Source of the DNA: Candidatus Gastranaerophilales bacterium
Lineage (GTDB): Bacteria > Cyanobacteriota > Vampirovibrionia > Gastranaerophilales > Gastranaerophilaceae
Direction: 5' to 3'
Length of the DNA: 64,000 nucleotides
NCBI GenBank assembly: GCA_944325605.1
Contig: CALVAX010000005.1
Coordinates: forward strand, 62,001-126,000
Shown here: positions 18,033 through 26,446 of the stretch, one piece after another
How the letters are laid out: the number at the start of each line of letters is the position of its first letter
Position numbering within the stretch: position 1 is the stretch's first letter
Notes under the pieces: model-generated
Databases searched by the model: none
Seen by the model: only the letters and a program-made list of their open reading frames with translations
Told to the model about the DNA's origin: nothing
Made by a program: the position numbers and the translations under genes

Positions 18033-18458
18033 ATGGAATATAGCGAAATCATCAATATAATTTTAACAATAATAATAGCAGGAAGTGCCGTCTGGCAAAA
18101 TACTATTGCAAATAGACAGAAAAACATTGCCTTGTTTGATATTAGATTAGAACATTACAAACAATTTGCCAAAATAATAAAAGAATTCATTAAGCTCGGC
18201 AAAAGCTCCACATATAATCTTCATAATACGATAGACGAAATAGATTTAGAACTAAAGATTTGTTCAGATGAAGCCCAATTTTTATTCAATGATGAAATTT
18301 ATAAATTAGAAAACGAATTACATGAACAATTTAACCAATATAGATTGGCATCAGGGGATTCTGAAGAAATAAAAGACGAAATCTTTAATGAGATTGTCAG
18401 GACAAAATATCCGGAATGCCAACAGGAAATGCAAAAATTTCTTAAACGAATGGTATAA
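18033..18458 (+). CDS. Small membrane protein, prophage cargo partner
   Basis: The 141-residue protein has one N-terminal membrane segment (about 5-24, IINIILTIIIAGSAVWQN) and a charged helical cytoplasmic domain (about 30-141). Not recognised. A strong AGGAGG site precedes it, 31 bp after the DUF2971-like gene, and a strong terminator follows, so the two form a self-contained operon. A membrane tether or effector for the DUF2971 partner is a hypothesis. Confidence 0.78.
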   Translation: MEYSEIINIILTIIIAGSAVWQNTIANRQKNIALFDIRLEHYKQFAKIIKEFIKLGKSSTYNLHNTIDEIDLELKICSDEAQFLFNDEIYKLENELHEQFNQYRLASGDSEEIKDEIFNEIVRTKYPECQQEMQKFLKRMV

Positions 18459-18463
18459 CAAAA

Positions 18464-18491
18464 CCGCCCCGTCAAATGAATGACGGGGCGG
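18464..18491. terminator. Strong terminator between the cargo operon and the late operon
   Basis: Perfect 10-bp GC-rich stem CCGCCCCGTC / GACGGGGCGG with an 8-base loop. On the minus strand it is followed by TTTTGTT, so it should end the leftward late transcript; on the plus strand it can stop the cargo operon. It sits between the convergent genes. Confidence 0.85.
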
Positions 18492-18519
18492 ACACCGTTT
18501 AAAAAAGAAGAGAGAGAGC

Positions 18520-19038
18520 TTAACTTATATAATCTTTTATCCCTGCAAATATTCCATCCGCAAATATTTCAGGTCTGCTTTTCAAAAGTTTTTCTTCCTC
18601 CGGATTTGATATAAATGCAGTTTCTACAAGCACTGCCGGCGCTTTTGTCGCCTTCAGAACATGCAAATCACGGCGCATCTTACATCCGCGATCCACAAGA
18701 CCGGTATAATTTATCAATTCTTTTTGAATACATCCTGCAAGTCTTTTGCCGTTTGCCGACGTCGGAAAATAACACGTTTCAACACCGCAGGCAGCAGCGT
18801 TTGAAAAAGAATTGCAGTGCACCGAAACAAACAGATCAGCCCCGCTTTTGTTTTCAGCTTTTGAAATCTCAAAATAAGAGTTTTGTTCCTGGAACTCAAT
18901 TACCTCAACACCGAAATGGCGAAGTTTTTCGGCCAGTATTTCACAAATCCGCTTAGTAACATCTTTTTCTTTTAATCCACTCTTAGAGACAGCACCCGGA
19001 TCAGGGCCGCCATGTCCTGCATTTAAAAATATTTTCAT
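18520..19038 (-). CDS. N-acetylmuramoyl-L-alanine amidase (endolysin)
   Basis: Amidase_3-type zinc enzyme that cuts the MurNAc-L-Ala bond of peptidoglycan at lysis. The 172 residues cover just the catalytic domain: NAGHGGPDPGA (first His ligand near 9), a downstream Glu, SVHCNSF (His near 73) and VETAFIS (catalytic Glu near 143). No signal peptide or cell-wall binding domain, so it needs a holin for export. Its ATG overlaps the stop of the upstream gene (ATGA). Last gene of the late operon. Confidence 0.92.
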   Translation of the reverse strand: MKIFLNAGHGGPDPGAVSKSGLKEKDVTKRICEILAEKLRHFGVEVIEFQEQNSYFEISKAENKSGADLFVSVHCNSFSNAAACGVETCYFPTSANGKRLAGCIQKELINYTGLVDRGCKMRRDLHVLKATKAPAVLVETAFISNPEEEKLLKSRPEIFADGIFAGIKDYIS

Positions 19039-19409
19039 AATTCATCACTCTTTCTGTATTCCATACGTTCAAACCTTGCAAGCTCATACTCGACATTTAT
19101 AAGCCGTTTTTCATACTGCCGCAGCTGCGCCTCCGAATGCTCAATATGCTTATCCAGTGCAATATTCATATTTTGAATTTCATTAAGCTGCGCTCCGACT
19201 TTTACCGAAAGGCTTATCACTCCGCCCAACACCGCCAAAGATGACGTTGCGAGAAAAGCAAGTATTGAAAACATTATTGTTACTTTTGTTGCGATCGGGA
19301 TGTAATTGGGTTTTTCCGGGCACCCGAACAGCAGACAGCAAATTTCATCGATTCTTTCCTTCAATGTCTGATGATCTTCATGGCATTCGTAAGATTGTTC
19401 TACTGTCAT
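19035..19409 (-). CDS. Single-pass membrane/coiled-coil protein of the lysis cassette
   Basis: The 124-residue protein has a cysteine-containing N-terminus, one transmembrane segment at about 43-68 (TIMFSILAFLATSSLAVLGG) and a long C-terminal coiled coil. Resembles XhlA-type or spanin-like lysis proteins in layout only. I place the start at ATG 19409 (AAGGA six bases upstream) instead of TTG 19415. It overlaps the endolysin gene by 4 bp, which supports a lysis role. Confidence 0.72.
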   Translation of the reverse strand: MTVEQSYECHEDHQTLKERIDEICCLLFGCPEKPNYIPIATKVTIMFSILAFLATSSLAVLGGVISLSVKVGAQLNEIQNMNIALDKHIEHSEAQLRQYEKRLINVEYELARFERMEYRKSDEL

Positions 19410-19411
19410 AT

Positions 19412-19657
19412 TCAATCCTTATTATTAAAATCTTTTTTTAAGTCGAGATAAGCATCCCAATCTTTATCTGAAAACCCGTAACGGCATTTATCCACGAGCA
19501 AAAATATTTCTTCCGCTATATTATTTGCACGTTCCGCTTTCCGTTTATCTTTTATAACTTCAGATTCAGACTGGGCCTCTTTAGACTTTGAAAAATAGTT
19601 GAAAAGGCTTGTAAAAGCCTCTCCAACTGATTTTACTGCATCTGCAAAGTCAAACAT
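19412..19657 (-). CDS. Small lysis-cassette protein
   Basis: Not recognised. From ATG 19657 (AGGAAGG seven bases upstream) the product is 81 residues: an amphipathic start MFDFADAVKSVGEAFTSLFN, then a charged helix, ending DAYLDLKKDFNNKD. A longer reading from 19675 would start inside the upstream gene. It lies between two membrane proteins in the lysis module and may be a holin-associated factor. Confidence 0.65.
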   Translation of the reverse strand: MFDFADAVKSVGEAFTSLFNYFSKSKEAQSESEVIKDKRKAERANNIAEEIFLLVDKCRYGFSDKDWDAYLDLKKDFNNKD

Positions 19658-19658
19658 T

Positions 19659-19883
19659 CTAGCCTTCCTTACCATCTATTTTGTCAGCGGCAGAAAGAAG
19701 ATATTCTTCAACCGGTGTTAAAATCGGCACCAGTGCTATCAACCACGCTATACCGCTTTTGGTAAGCGCCGTTCTTGCAAAGTTAAAAACATGCTGAATA
19801 CCTTCAATTGTCACGTCTTCAGCTAATTCTAAACCTTCAGTCTTTGCAGCTTCTTTAATTTCTTCTTTTACTGTTTCTTCCAT
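19659..19883 (-). CDS. Putative holin-like membrane protein
   Basis: The 74-residue protein has an acidic N-terminal helix and one hydrophobic segment at about 41-58 (SGIAWLIALVPILTPVEEYL). Small size, one membrane span and location three genes upstream of the endolysin suggest a holin or holin regulator, but no family motif is visible. A strong AGGAGG site precedes the ATG. Confidence 0.6.
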   Translation of the reverse strand: MEETVKEEIKEAAKTEGLELAEDVTIEGIQHVFNFARTALTKSGIAWLIALVPILTPVEEYLLSAADKIDGKEG

Positions 19884-19895
19884 TGTTTCCTCCTT

Positions 19896-20519
19896 TTAAT
19901 CTTGTACTGTATTTGTTAACAATTCCGTATAATCCCCTGTTTCAAAGAACTCATCCAGCTGTTTGGACGTAAACCCGAGAATTGTGCCGATTGCGTCAAT
20001 GTAGGGGTTCCCGCGGTAAAAGTTGTTGGCTTTGAGTTCTATTTTCAAAGCCTTGATGTCGATTGCAGCACTCTGCCCTTCTGCGTCCAGTAGGGCGGTT
20101 TGGTTGTACTGTTCAACAAGAGCAATAACATCGTCAAAGTCCATTCCCTTTGCCTTGTAAATCGCACGTTCCACATCTGCCGCCGTCAGGTTCAGCATTG
20201 CTTTTCTTTGGGCAATCTCCTCTGCTGTCGGCTCGGGATTTTTAACTATTTGAAAACGCTTATTGCCTTCTGTGTCAGGCTCGATTTCTTCAATGTGGTG
20301 TGTTCCGCCTTCGTTGCACCAGACCGCCGCCTGAGGAGGATATTCGTTCGTAAAAATTTCACCTTCTGAAAATTCGTGTTCATCCCATTCGCTCCAGTCC
20401 TTCGGTTCGACAATCTCTTCCTCTTCCTGAGGAATATCTATCTCCGGAATTTCTTCCGCAGGCTCGTTTGTTGTTTCTGGCTGTTCTTCAGCTGGTATTT
20501 CCGTTATTTCTTCTGTCAT
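19896..20519 (-). CDS. Acidic tail-fibre-associated protein (possible assembly chaperone)
   Basis: The 207-residue protein begins with a Glu/Pro-rich tail (about 1-45), then a WSEWDEHEF...FTNEYPPQAAVW segment and a helical C-terminal domain (NLTAADVERAIYKAKGMDFD). Its place directly after the fibre genes matches phage tail-fibre assembly proteins, but the sequence match is not decisive. It overlaps the upstream small fibre-like gene by 4 bp. Confidence 0.65.
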   Translation of the reverse strand: MTEEITEIPAEEQPETTNEPAEEIPEIDIPQEEEEIVEPKDWSEWDEHEFSEGEIFTNEYPPQAAVWCNEGGTHHIEEIEPDTEGNKRFQIVKNPEPTAEEIAQRKAMLNLTAADVERAIYKAKGMDFDDVIALVEQYNQTALLDAEGQSAAIDIKALKIELKANNFYRGNPYIDAIGTILGFTSKQLDEFFETGDYTELLTNTVQD

Positions 20520-20749
20520 TTTGCATACCTCCGGTTTATTTTTATTGTATTTCCGCTTTTTATTCCCTCTTCAACAAGCCCATCTGACCAAATTCGCTTA
20601 AATCCATTTTGGTCGTAGTAACTGTGTATAAGAACAGGATTGTTTTTTATAAAATCACATTCTTGCTGCTCTTCGATAAATTCAGGTTTATTATTAGATA
20701 ATCTTCGGGCTTTTTCTCCCGGAATAAAACTATATGGAATTATGCTCAT
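20516..20749 (-). CDS. Short protein sharing the tail-fibre tip motif
   Basis: From ATG 20749, behind AGGAGAGGAAA, the product is 77 residues. Its end (NGFKRIWSDGLVEEG) mirrors the main fibre's NGTSWYRVWSDGWIEQGG, so it carries a detached copy of the WSDGxxExG motif. The longer frame from 20821 would overlap the fibre gene. It could be a second fibre subunit or a remnant of a fibre C-terminus. Confidence 0.65.
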   Translation of the reverse strand: MSIIPYSFIPGEKARRLSNNKPEFIEEQQECDFIKNNPVLIHSYYDQNGFKRIWSDGLVEEGIKSGNTIKINRRYAK

Positions 20750-20762
20750 TTTCCTCTCCTTT

Positions 20763-22883
20763 CTAATATCCGCAGGCGCTCCATCTGAGATATGTGTTAT
20801 ATTTATTTCCCCCTCCGTCAAAGCAGAAAACTGTCACCGAGTTTGTCGCGATTGCGTTAATCAGCGCTGTTGTATCATCTGTTCGGCCCTGGTCAGCGCT
20901 TGAATATCTTTCAAAAGTAAAACTTGTAAAGTAATTTGCGTTTGAAAAAGCTTTTAAAAGATTTATGACAGTGACGTTTTCAGTTCCGGGATACACAGAG
21001 GCCGCGCTAACTACGACCTGCGCCCTTCCGCCTTGTTCAATCCAGCCGTCTGACCAAACACGATACCAGCTTGTGCCATTTACATAGTTTTGAATAACAA
21101 CTGCGGGACGGGCTTTTGAAGCGCTTGAGGTTGTTGTTGCTCTGGATGTTGTCCAGCGGTTGGTGAGGAATTGTGTTGTTACTATTTTCACTGAGCTGTC
21201 AGCGTAGTTGGCTGTATAGGTGGGGCAGGTTGCATAAGCCGTTGTGTTAGAGTTATACAAAATTATTGAGTTGCTGGTGCCATCTTCAGCAGCAGCAATC
21301 AACATTGCATGATTGTATCCGTCACCGTTCTGAAACCTTAATGACCCACAGCGTATGCCTGTATCACTGTTTATTGCTATAACTGCATCTGTTCCTATCC
21401 CGTCTGCGGTTTTTACAATGAAATTTCCGGTTGATAAAACCCCGTTAGCTGTCGAGACTATAGGCTGATTAAAGGTCTTATTTCCATATATTGTTTCATC
21501 TCCCCATTTATGCATGACTGTCTGGTCATCGGCCACAGAAACTGTGCCGAAGGGTTGAAAATCTGTGATAACTCCGTCAGAGAGTGTGCCAAAACCCAGA
21601 TGAACTTGAGGGTCTAATCTCCACACCCCGTTTTTTAATAGATAAAACAAGCCGTTTTGACTGTTTAGCCATCTGGCAGTTTCAGGTGGAACAGGGCTTA
21701 TGGAGTAAGATGAATAAGTGACCAAATAAGCGAATTTCCCTGTGTTGAAAGAATTAGGGGTTATTGCAATAACAAACTCTATATTTGAGGCAGATGAAGT
21801 CGCAAGATACACGGAGTCTGTTGTGTATTCTGTATTTACTTTGCTACCGTCATCGTTTACGGCCGTTGTTATAAGAACTTTCACATCAGGGTTAACAAAA
21901 ACAGTCTTGCCGATATACCCCATGCCGTTAAAGACATTAAGAACATTTGTCCACTCTTGATTTGCTCTTTCTGCGAGCAGTAGCGGCAAGCACCAATAGC
22001 TTTCATCCCAACTTTCGCCGCTGTTATCGGTTTGTTTGATAACATTATTTGTGGTATCGTACCATATTGCTAAGGTTGCTGTAGCTGTAGGTGCTGTAGC
22101 GCCCGAATAGCAAGCGGTATCCGTAAAGTTGTATGTCCCATTACTTTGAGGTGCTAAACCTACCAGCCTATTGCTGTCAGCAGCAGACGACGAAACACTT
22201 AAATCCGCCTGCACCTCCGCCTGCACAAAGAATTTGTTGTTAGTGAAATAAGTCTTAACGACCTTGAAATTGTTGTTAAGGAAGGTCGCTCCGACGGGAT
22301 ACGTCGAACTCTGGTCTGTCGTACCGTATGGAACGGTCACAATAGTGCCCGCTTTAATCGTCAAAGTTCCATCTTCAAGCGTGTACTTGATATTCTGAGG
22401 TATTTCAAGTATGCAGTTGGTTAGATAGCTTTCAACAGAATTCTCAATCTCAATATTTGTATCTACAGCAAATTTTAGTACATTATCAGAGCCAATCTCA
22501 AGAATTTTTTGCCAAGATGACGCATCATTCAGCTCTGCACTATTTTCATCTTTGATAGATCTGTATAAAACAAAATCATTCCCTAAAATCGTCCAGACAA
22601 AAACTGATTTGTTATAAACAACCTTATCCGAATGCCTACAGATGCCAATATTAGTCAAAGCCTGAATAAACTGGGTTTTATTATTTCCGTCCTCAAGCTC
22701 TCCGTTTGGAGTTACACCTGCCAATTGAAGCACCTGATATAACGGATAGGCAATATCTTGAATATGCGCTGCTACAATATCCGTTCCATTCTGCTGGCCT
22801 GGTGCACTTTCATCTTTAAATGCACCAAACGGTAAATCCGCAGTTGCAGACTGCGTTTTTTCATAATCAAATAAATTTTTCAT
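20763..22883 (-). CDS. Tail fibre protein
   Basis: The 706-residue fibre has an N-terminal virion-attachment-like region (SATADLPFGAFKDESAPG, then VAAHIQDIAYPLYQVLQLAG near 35-60), typical of myovirus fibres. A long Ser/Thr/Asn-rich shaft follows, then a distal segment with VWSDGWIEQGG (near 625) and a C-terminus ending NTYLRWSACGY. It likely binds the host surface. A GAGAGG site precedes it and it lies directly after the gp48-like baseplate gene, the usual order. Confidence 0.85.
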   Translation of the reverse strand: MKNLFDYEKTQSATADLPFGAFKDESAPGQQNGTDIVAAHIQDIAYPLYQVLQLAGVTPNGELEDGNNKTQFIQALTNIGICRHSDKVVYNKSVFVWTILGNDFVLYRSIKDENSAELNDASSWQKILEIGSDNVLKFAVDTNIEIENSVESYLTNCILEIPQNIKYTLEDGTLTIKAGTIVTVPYGTTDQSSTYPVGATFLNNNFKVVKTYFTNNKFFVQAEVQADLSVSSSAADSNRLVGLAPQSNGTYNFTDTACYSGATAPTATATLAIWYDTTNNVIKQTDNSGESWDESYWCLPLLLAERANQEWTNVLNVFNGMGYIGKTVFVNPDVKVLITTAVNDDGSKVNTEYTTDSVYLATSSASNIEFVIAITPNSFNTGKFAYLVTYSSYSISPVPPETARWLNSQNGLFYLLKNGVWRLDPQVHLGFGTLSDGVITDFQPFGTVSVADDQTVMHKWGDETIYGNKTFNQPIVSTANGVLSTGNFIVKTADGIGTDAVIAINSDTGIRCGSLRFQNGDGYNHAMLIAAAEDGTSNSIILYNSNTTAYATCPTYTANYADSSVKIVTTQFLTNRWTTSRATTTSSASKARPAVVIQNYVNGTSWYRVWSDGWIEQGGRAQVVVSAASVYPGTENVTVINLLKAFSNANYFTSFTFERYSSADQGRTDDTTALINAIATNSVTVFCFDGGGNKYNTYLRWSACGY

Positions 22884-22892
22884 ATATCCTCT

Positions 22893-23549
22893 CTAATACA
22901 AAGTAATTTTACAAAGACATACATATTCGGCCGGTCTGACTTTCAACAACAAATCCATAAAAATCTTATACTGCCCGTATGTCATAGGGTTCACAACTGT
23001 TATAATTAAAACCTTATCCCATCTTGTTATTTGCGCCGGATCTTCATAGTTGTCACCATAATAAAGCGCACCATTACAGATCAGTTTATAACCTGAGGCA
23101 CCGTATTGTATTTTTGAATCATTAACAACAGAACCGTATTGGTTTTGCCCGTATTCAAAAGTGCCAAGATAGGTCAAATCCTTCATTGGGATATTTTCAA
23201 CAACTTTAACCTCCAGCCCGGCACGCGCCATAACCTGTTCTATATAACCAAATCCTTGCCCGCCACGAAGTGCCCACTGCACTTCAGCATTTGCCTGACG
23301 TTCCGCAAGACTGTCCGAAATAACATCTATATCAAACAGCTCTTCATAATTTTCGACATCTGCAAGCTGCTCATCCTCATCTGCATATATGTTTGATGTT
23401 AAAAACGGTGCATAAACAATGCGGTAACCGGCACGTCTTATATCCTCAAACGGAGTGACTAAAGCATGCACCAATGCAGAAATATTTGCATTCACCAGCC
23501 GCCAAGCACGTCCGGATCCAAGAAGGCTTTTAAAACTCTGAAAAATCAT
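22893..23549 (-). CDS. Mu gp48-like / tail protein I-type baseplate protein
   Basis: This protein (218 residues) has the hallmarks of the YmfQ/DUF2313-type baseplate protein that connects the baseplate to the fibres: FQSFKSLLGSGRAWRL (2-17), a helical N-domain, and QNQYGSV/IQYGASGYKL repeats near 135-155. It sits between baseplate J and the fibre as in Mu. Overlaps the J gene by 4 bp. Confidence 0.8.
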   Translation of the reverse strand: MIFQSFKSLLGSGRAWRLVNANISALVHALVTPFEDIRRAGYRIVYAPFLTSNIYADEDEQLADVENYEELFDIDVISDSLAERQANAEVQWALRGGQGFGYIEQVMARAGLEVKVVENIPMKDLTYLGTFEYGQNQYGSVVNDSKIQYGASGYKLICNGALYYGDNYEDPAQITRWDKVLIITVVNPMTYGQYKIFMDLLLKVRPAEYVCLCKITLY

Positions 23550-24769
23550 AATACAACATCCACACCGTTTATCTTCAGCTTTTCAAGATATGCAAGACAT
23601 CCAATTCCGAGAATATCCTCATTGATAGTTTCACCTGCAGAATTTTTCAGAACAAAAGAGTTATAAGTTCCGCCTTCAGTATCTATTGCGTTCTGGACTG
23701 CTGCGTTCAATTTGCTTGTGTTTATTGTTGCATCCTGCTTTGTATAACCCAATGCTAAAAGATTTGGTTTTTTAGCATCTAAATACGCAACAATGGCCGC
23801 TTTTATTTTGGCATTAATATCATTAGTCGCCGGGGTTAATTCTGTTATTTCAACCCTGTATCCGGTATAATTCGGTTCATGAAGCTCTACAACAGCCCCT
23901 GCAGGTCTTCTTGTATTTTTCATGTCACCAGTTCCGTTAATAGCCATTGCCGCCTGATAAAACAAGCCTGAACCCGATATCTCTTTCATATTTCCGAATT
24001 CCCATTCGGGAAAAGGATTAGGATTAACACTGCCGGATGGTGTTCTGTCTGTTCCGCTGCCAGATGCGACAATATATAAATCAATTATTCCGGATTCAAG
24101 AACATACGGAAAAGCATCTGCAATCCCTGCAACTTCAGTTACCCATAAAAAATAATCAACTAAACTGCCGCCCTGTGCTTTACGTTTAAATGCAACCAGT
24201 ACTCTTCGGCGGTAATCTTCAACATCTTCATCATTACTTCCGGTCACAAGAACCGATTTCACAACCGCCTTGTCAGGTATTCCGTCAAACGGATTTGTTA
24301 TATTCAGCTCATCACCGGGATCTAAATTGCCCGCCGGCCCTGAAGTTTTTGCTTCCAGAGACAGAGTTGCGACGTTTGCAACAGGATAAACCGTTGACAA
24401 AGAAGAATAAACAACCCCGTTTTTAGTGTTTTTCCACAGCGTGCCGGCAACAATAGATGATGCCGTTACATTATTAATTACAACCTGAATAGTTGTTTTT
24501 GTTCCTGTTTTATATTCAACGCCAAGCAGACTACCCCACATTTTTAAGACAGGCAGTGAACATGTCTGCGGCAAAATCTGTAAATACACCCAGGCAAGAT
24601 AATTTTGAAACATAGAGGCAACCCCTGCAACTGCCCAAGCCATTGATCTTACCACTGCTTTTGGAAGCAGCGGAGCATCCACTCCGGTCTCTTTTTTTAT
24701 TCTTGTTGTGTAGTCACTTACTATATCAGATTGAATTTCTTTTAACGTTTTCTTTTTATATCCGGCCAT
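23546..24769 (-). CDS. Baseplate J-like protein (Mu gp47)
   Basis: Baseplate wedge protein of contractile tails, 407 residues. Characteristic blocks are IQSDIVSDYTTRIKKETG near 10-28, the DEDVEDYRRRVLVAFKRKAQGGSLVDYF-type region (about 177-205), GIADAFPYV, and a C-terminal segment KIKAAIVAYLDAKKPN. The start at 24769 has GGAG seven bases upstream and overlaps the gp46-like gene by 14 bp. Confidence 0.9.
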   Translation of the reverse strand: MAGYKKKTLKEIQSDIVSDYTTRIKKETGVDAPLLPKAVVRSMAWAVAGVASMFQNYLAWVYLQILPQTCSLPVLKMWGSLLGVEYKTGTKTTIQVVINNVTASSIVAGTLWKNTKNGVVYSSLSTVYPVANVATLSLEAKTSGPAGNLDPGDELNITNPFDGIPDKAVVKSVLVTGSNDEDVEDYRRRVLVAFKRKAQGGSLVDYFLWVTEVAGIADAFPYVLESGIIDLYIVASGSGTDRTPSGSVNPNPFPEWEFGNMKEISGSGLFYQAAMAINGTGDMKNTRRPAGAVVELHEPNYTGYRVEITELTPATNDINAKIKAAIVAYLDAKKPNLLALGYTKQDATINTSKLNAAVQNAIDTEGGTYNSFVLKNSAGETINEDILGIGCLAYLEKLKINGVDVVL

Positions 24770-25187
24770 AAATCGCTCCGTAATGCTTTAGTTCCGATTT
24801 TTCACAATCCCAAATAATACTGTATTTTTCCGTTGTGTCATCCGGCTGCGTTATTGTCAGAATAACTTCAGTATTTTTATCTAACGAAGTTGATGCCGTT
24901 GCATCAGCATTTTTTATCAGACCCGAATTACTCATCCAGTTCAATTTTGAGGAAATCAAGGCTGCAAGATTTTTCAAATTATCCGGTGTGGCCGGCTTGT
25001 TAAATTCAGCCTCAATATCTATATCATCCCCATCTTCCCCTTCTATATCTATACCGTCATAAAAGGCCTTGCCTCCAAACAAGCTCAAATAAACAGTATT
25101 ATACAGCGTGTAATTTAACTTGACATCCCCGTCATCCGCTATATCTAATTCGCCGCCGTCGCCGTTTTCTATCATCAAAAAATCCAT
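24756..25187 (-). CDS. Mu gp46-like baseplate protein
   Basis: The 143-residue acidic protein fits the Mu gp46 family at the baseplate (ENGDGGELDIADDGDVKL near 7-24, then LYNTVYLSLFGGKAFYDG). Order gp45-46-47-48 is conserved here, which supports the call. Ribosome site weak; translation may be coupled to the upstream gene. Confidence 0.8.
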   Translation of the reverse strand: MDFLMIENGDGGELDIADDGDVKLNYTLYNTVYLSLFGGKAFYDGIDIEGEDGDDIDIEAEFNKPATPDNLKNLAALISSKLNWMSNSGLIKNADATASTSLDKNTEVILTITQPDDTTEKYSIIWDCEKSELKHYGAIYGRI

Positions 25188-25224
25188 AACATCTCAATCC
25201 ATTCAAAGAATAACAAAATTAAAT

Positions 25225-25704
25225 TTAACTTCCGCCCGTTACAATACCATCCTGAGCTACAACAGAGTTTGAGAACGTGCCGCTTGAACCGTTTTGCGCG
25301 ACAACAACTCCGCCCGTTATCGTTCCTGATACATTCAAATCTCCGGTATGCTCCCAAACACCTGATGTTAAAATTTTTCCGGATGGAATTATTACAATAT
25401 CACCGTTATTTTTAAGGTGAATTTCCGCTGTCACAGAGCTCCCATCTGCAGATACAGAATAAAGTCTCTTTTCACCCGGTGCTGATTTTCTTTCAGTATT
25501 ATCCTGAAATAAAAATATAATGCCATCCCTCGGGTTATTTCCTAAAGAGTCATACAGCGCCTTTACACCTTCCGGAGGGTTGTAATCGTCCCCGCCGCCA
25601 TGGAACTGCTGAAGATAAACAGCATCCGATCCGTAAGGTGTTGTTTTGAATTTTCGGATAAATCCGACTATTGTTTTTTCAAGTATTTTGGCAATTCTTA
25701 GCAT
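25225..25704 (-). CDS. Baseplate assembly/spike protein V (Mu gp45-like)
   Basis: The tail-spike hub protein (159 residues from ATG 25704, MLRIAKILEK) has QQFHGGGDDYNPPEGVKALY near 30-50, an OB-like region and a repetitive Gly/Val/Thr C-terminus (TGDLNVSGTITGGVVV) typical of beta-helical spikes. An extension to TTG 25752 would run into the divergent promoter of the toxin gene, so I reject it. It lies immediately before the rightward toxin-antitoxin insertion. Confidence 0.85.
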   Translation of the reverse strand: MLRIAKILEKTIVGFIRKFKTTPYGSDAVYLQQFHGGGDDYNPPEGVKALYDSLGNNPRDGIIFLFQDNTERKSAPGEKRLYSVSADGSSVTAEIHLKNNGDIVIIPSGKILTSGVWEHTGDLNVSGTITGGVVVAQNGSSGTFSNSVVAQDGIVTGGS

Positions 25705-25739
25705 ATTTAAAAAAAATATATTTTTATTTTTGAAAAATG

Positions 25740-25767
25740 TTGCATTTTTCAAAAACTATGTTATAAT
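25740..25767 (+). promoter_or_regulatory. Promoter of the toxin-antitoxin pair, leaderless
   Basis: TTGCAT (25740-25745), 16-bp spacer, TATAAT (25762-25767), then 6 bases and the toxin ATG. No ribosome site lies between. It overlaps the region upstream of the leftward spike gene. Confidence 0.7.
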
Positions 25768-25773
25768 ATTTAT

Positions 25774-26076
25774 ATGAGATACGAAATTGAAATAATGCCT
25801 GAAGCTCAAAAGGAATTTGATGACCTGGATGAAGATCAACAAATTCTACTGCTAAAAGACTACAACACTATCCAAAATCACGGTCTTGAATATGTTTTGA
25901 CCCGTCCTATAGAAGACAAAATCTTTGAGATTAAAACCCAAAATCTGCGTTCATTATTCATTTATCAAAAAGATCAAATAATCATTGTCGGTTTAATTTA
26001 TATCAAAGAAACTCAAAAAATGCCGCTCAATATCAAGAAACAAGCAATTAAAAGATTTAAAAAATTTAACAAATAA
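25774..26076 (+). CDS. HigB/Gp49-like (RelE superfamily) toxin
   Basis: The 100-residue basic protein has the Gp49/HigB fold signature: EIMPEAQKEFDDLDEDQQ (5-22), FEIKTQNLRSLFIYQKDQ (near 48) and a KETQKMPLNIKKQAIKR end matching the family K-K-T-Q-K-T-P segment. Known members are ribosome-dependent mRNA endonucleases. The gene is on the opposite strand to all surrounding tail genes and is followed 19 bp later by a probable antitoxin. It is read from its own promoter, so it should be expressed in the lysogen. Confidence 0.82.
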   Translation: MRYEIEIMPEAQKEFDDLDEDQQILLLKDYNTIQNHGLEYVLTRPIEDKIFEIKTQNLRSLFIYQKDQIIIVGLIYIKETQKMPLNIKKQAIKRFKKFNK

Positions 26077-26095
26077 AAATATAAGGAAAAACTAT

Positions 26096-26446
26096 ATGAG
26101 AACTATCAAATTAAACGAACTTAAAATGACTGTAGAAACAAAACCGCTTTCCGTTAAATCAGGCAAATACGTCTATGTAAAAGATTCTGAAGGATATGTA
26201 AAAAAAATTCCACAACAGGAACTTACAGATGAATATACCGTTATAACTAAAAAAGAATGGGAAGACCTTAGCGGAGAAACTTACTACAAAGAAACATTTA
26301 CACATGGCGGTGCCCGCGAAGGTTCAGGCAGAAAAAAACTTCACAGGAACATCAGCATTCGTGTTACCATTGGAGAAAAAGATCTGCTTGATTTCATCAG
26401 GCAGCACTCAATTGATCCGGTCGAAGCAAAAAAACAATTAGCATAA
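26096..26446 (+). CDS. Probable antitoxin with GGARxGSGRKK tail and RHH-like domain
   Basis: The 116-residue product has an N-terminal region (about 1-70) of unknown fold and then HGGAREGSGRKKLHRNISI followed by RVTIGEKDLLDFIRQHSID. This is a basic linker plus a ribbon-helix-helix-like segment that would bind DNA. HigB toxins usually pair with HTH (Xre) antitoxins, so this pairing is unusual. AGGAAA precedes ATG. The end overlaps the convergent tail gene by 9 bp. Confidence 0.7.
   Translation: MRTIKLNELKMTVETKPLSVKSGKYVYVKDSEGYVKKIPQQELTDEYTVITKKEWEDLSGETYYKETFTHGGAREGSGRKKLHRNISIRVTIGEKDLLDFIRQHSIDPVEAKKQLA

Noticed and set aside
20763-22883. A diversity-generating retroelement acting on the tail fibre
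   Set aside because: No reverse transcriptase and no template/variable repeat pair could be seen near the fibre genes.
25705-25752. N-terminal extension of the spike protein from TTG 25752
   Set aside because: It would cross the divergent toxin promoter and has no ribosome site; ATG 25704 gives a family-like start.
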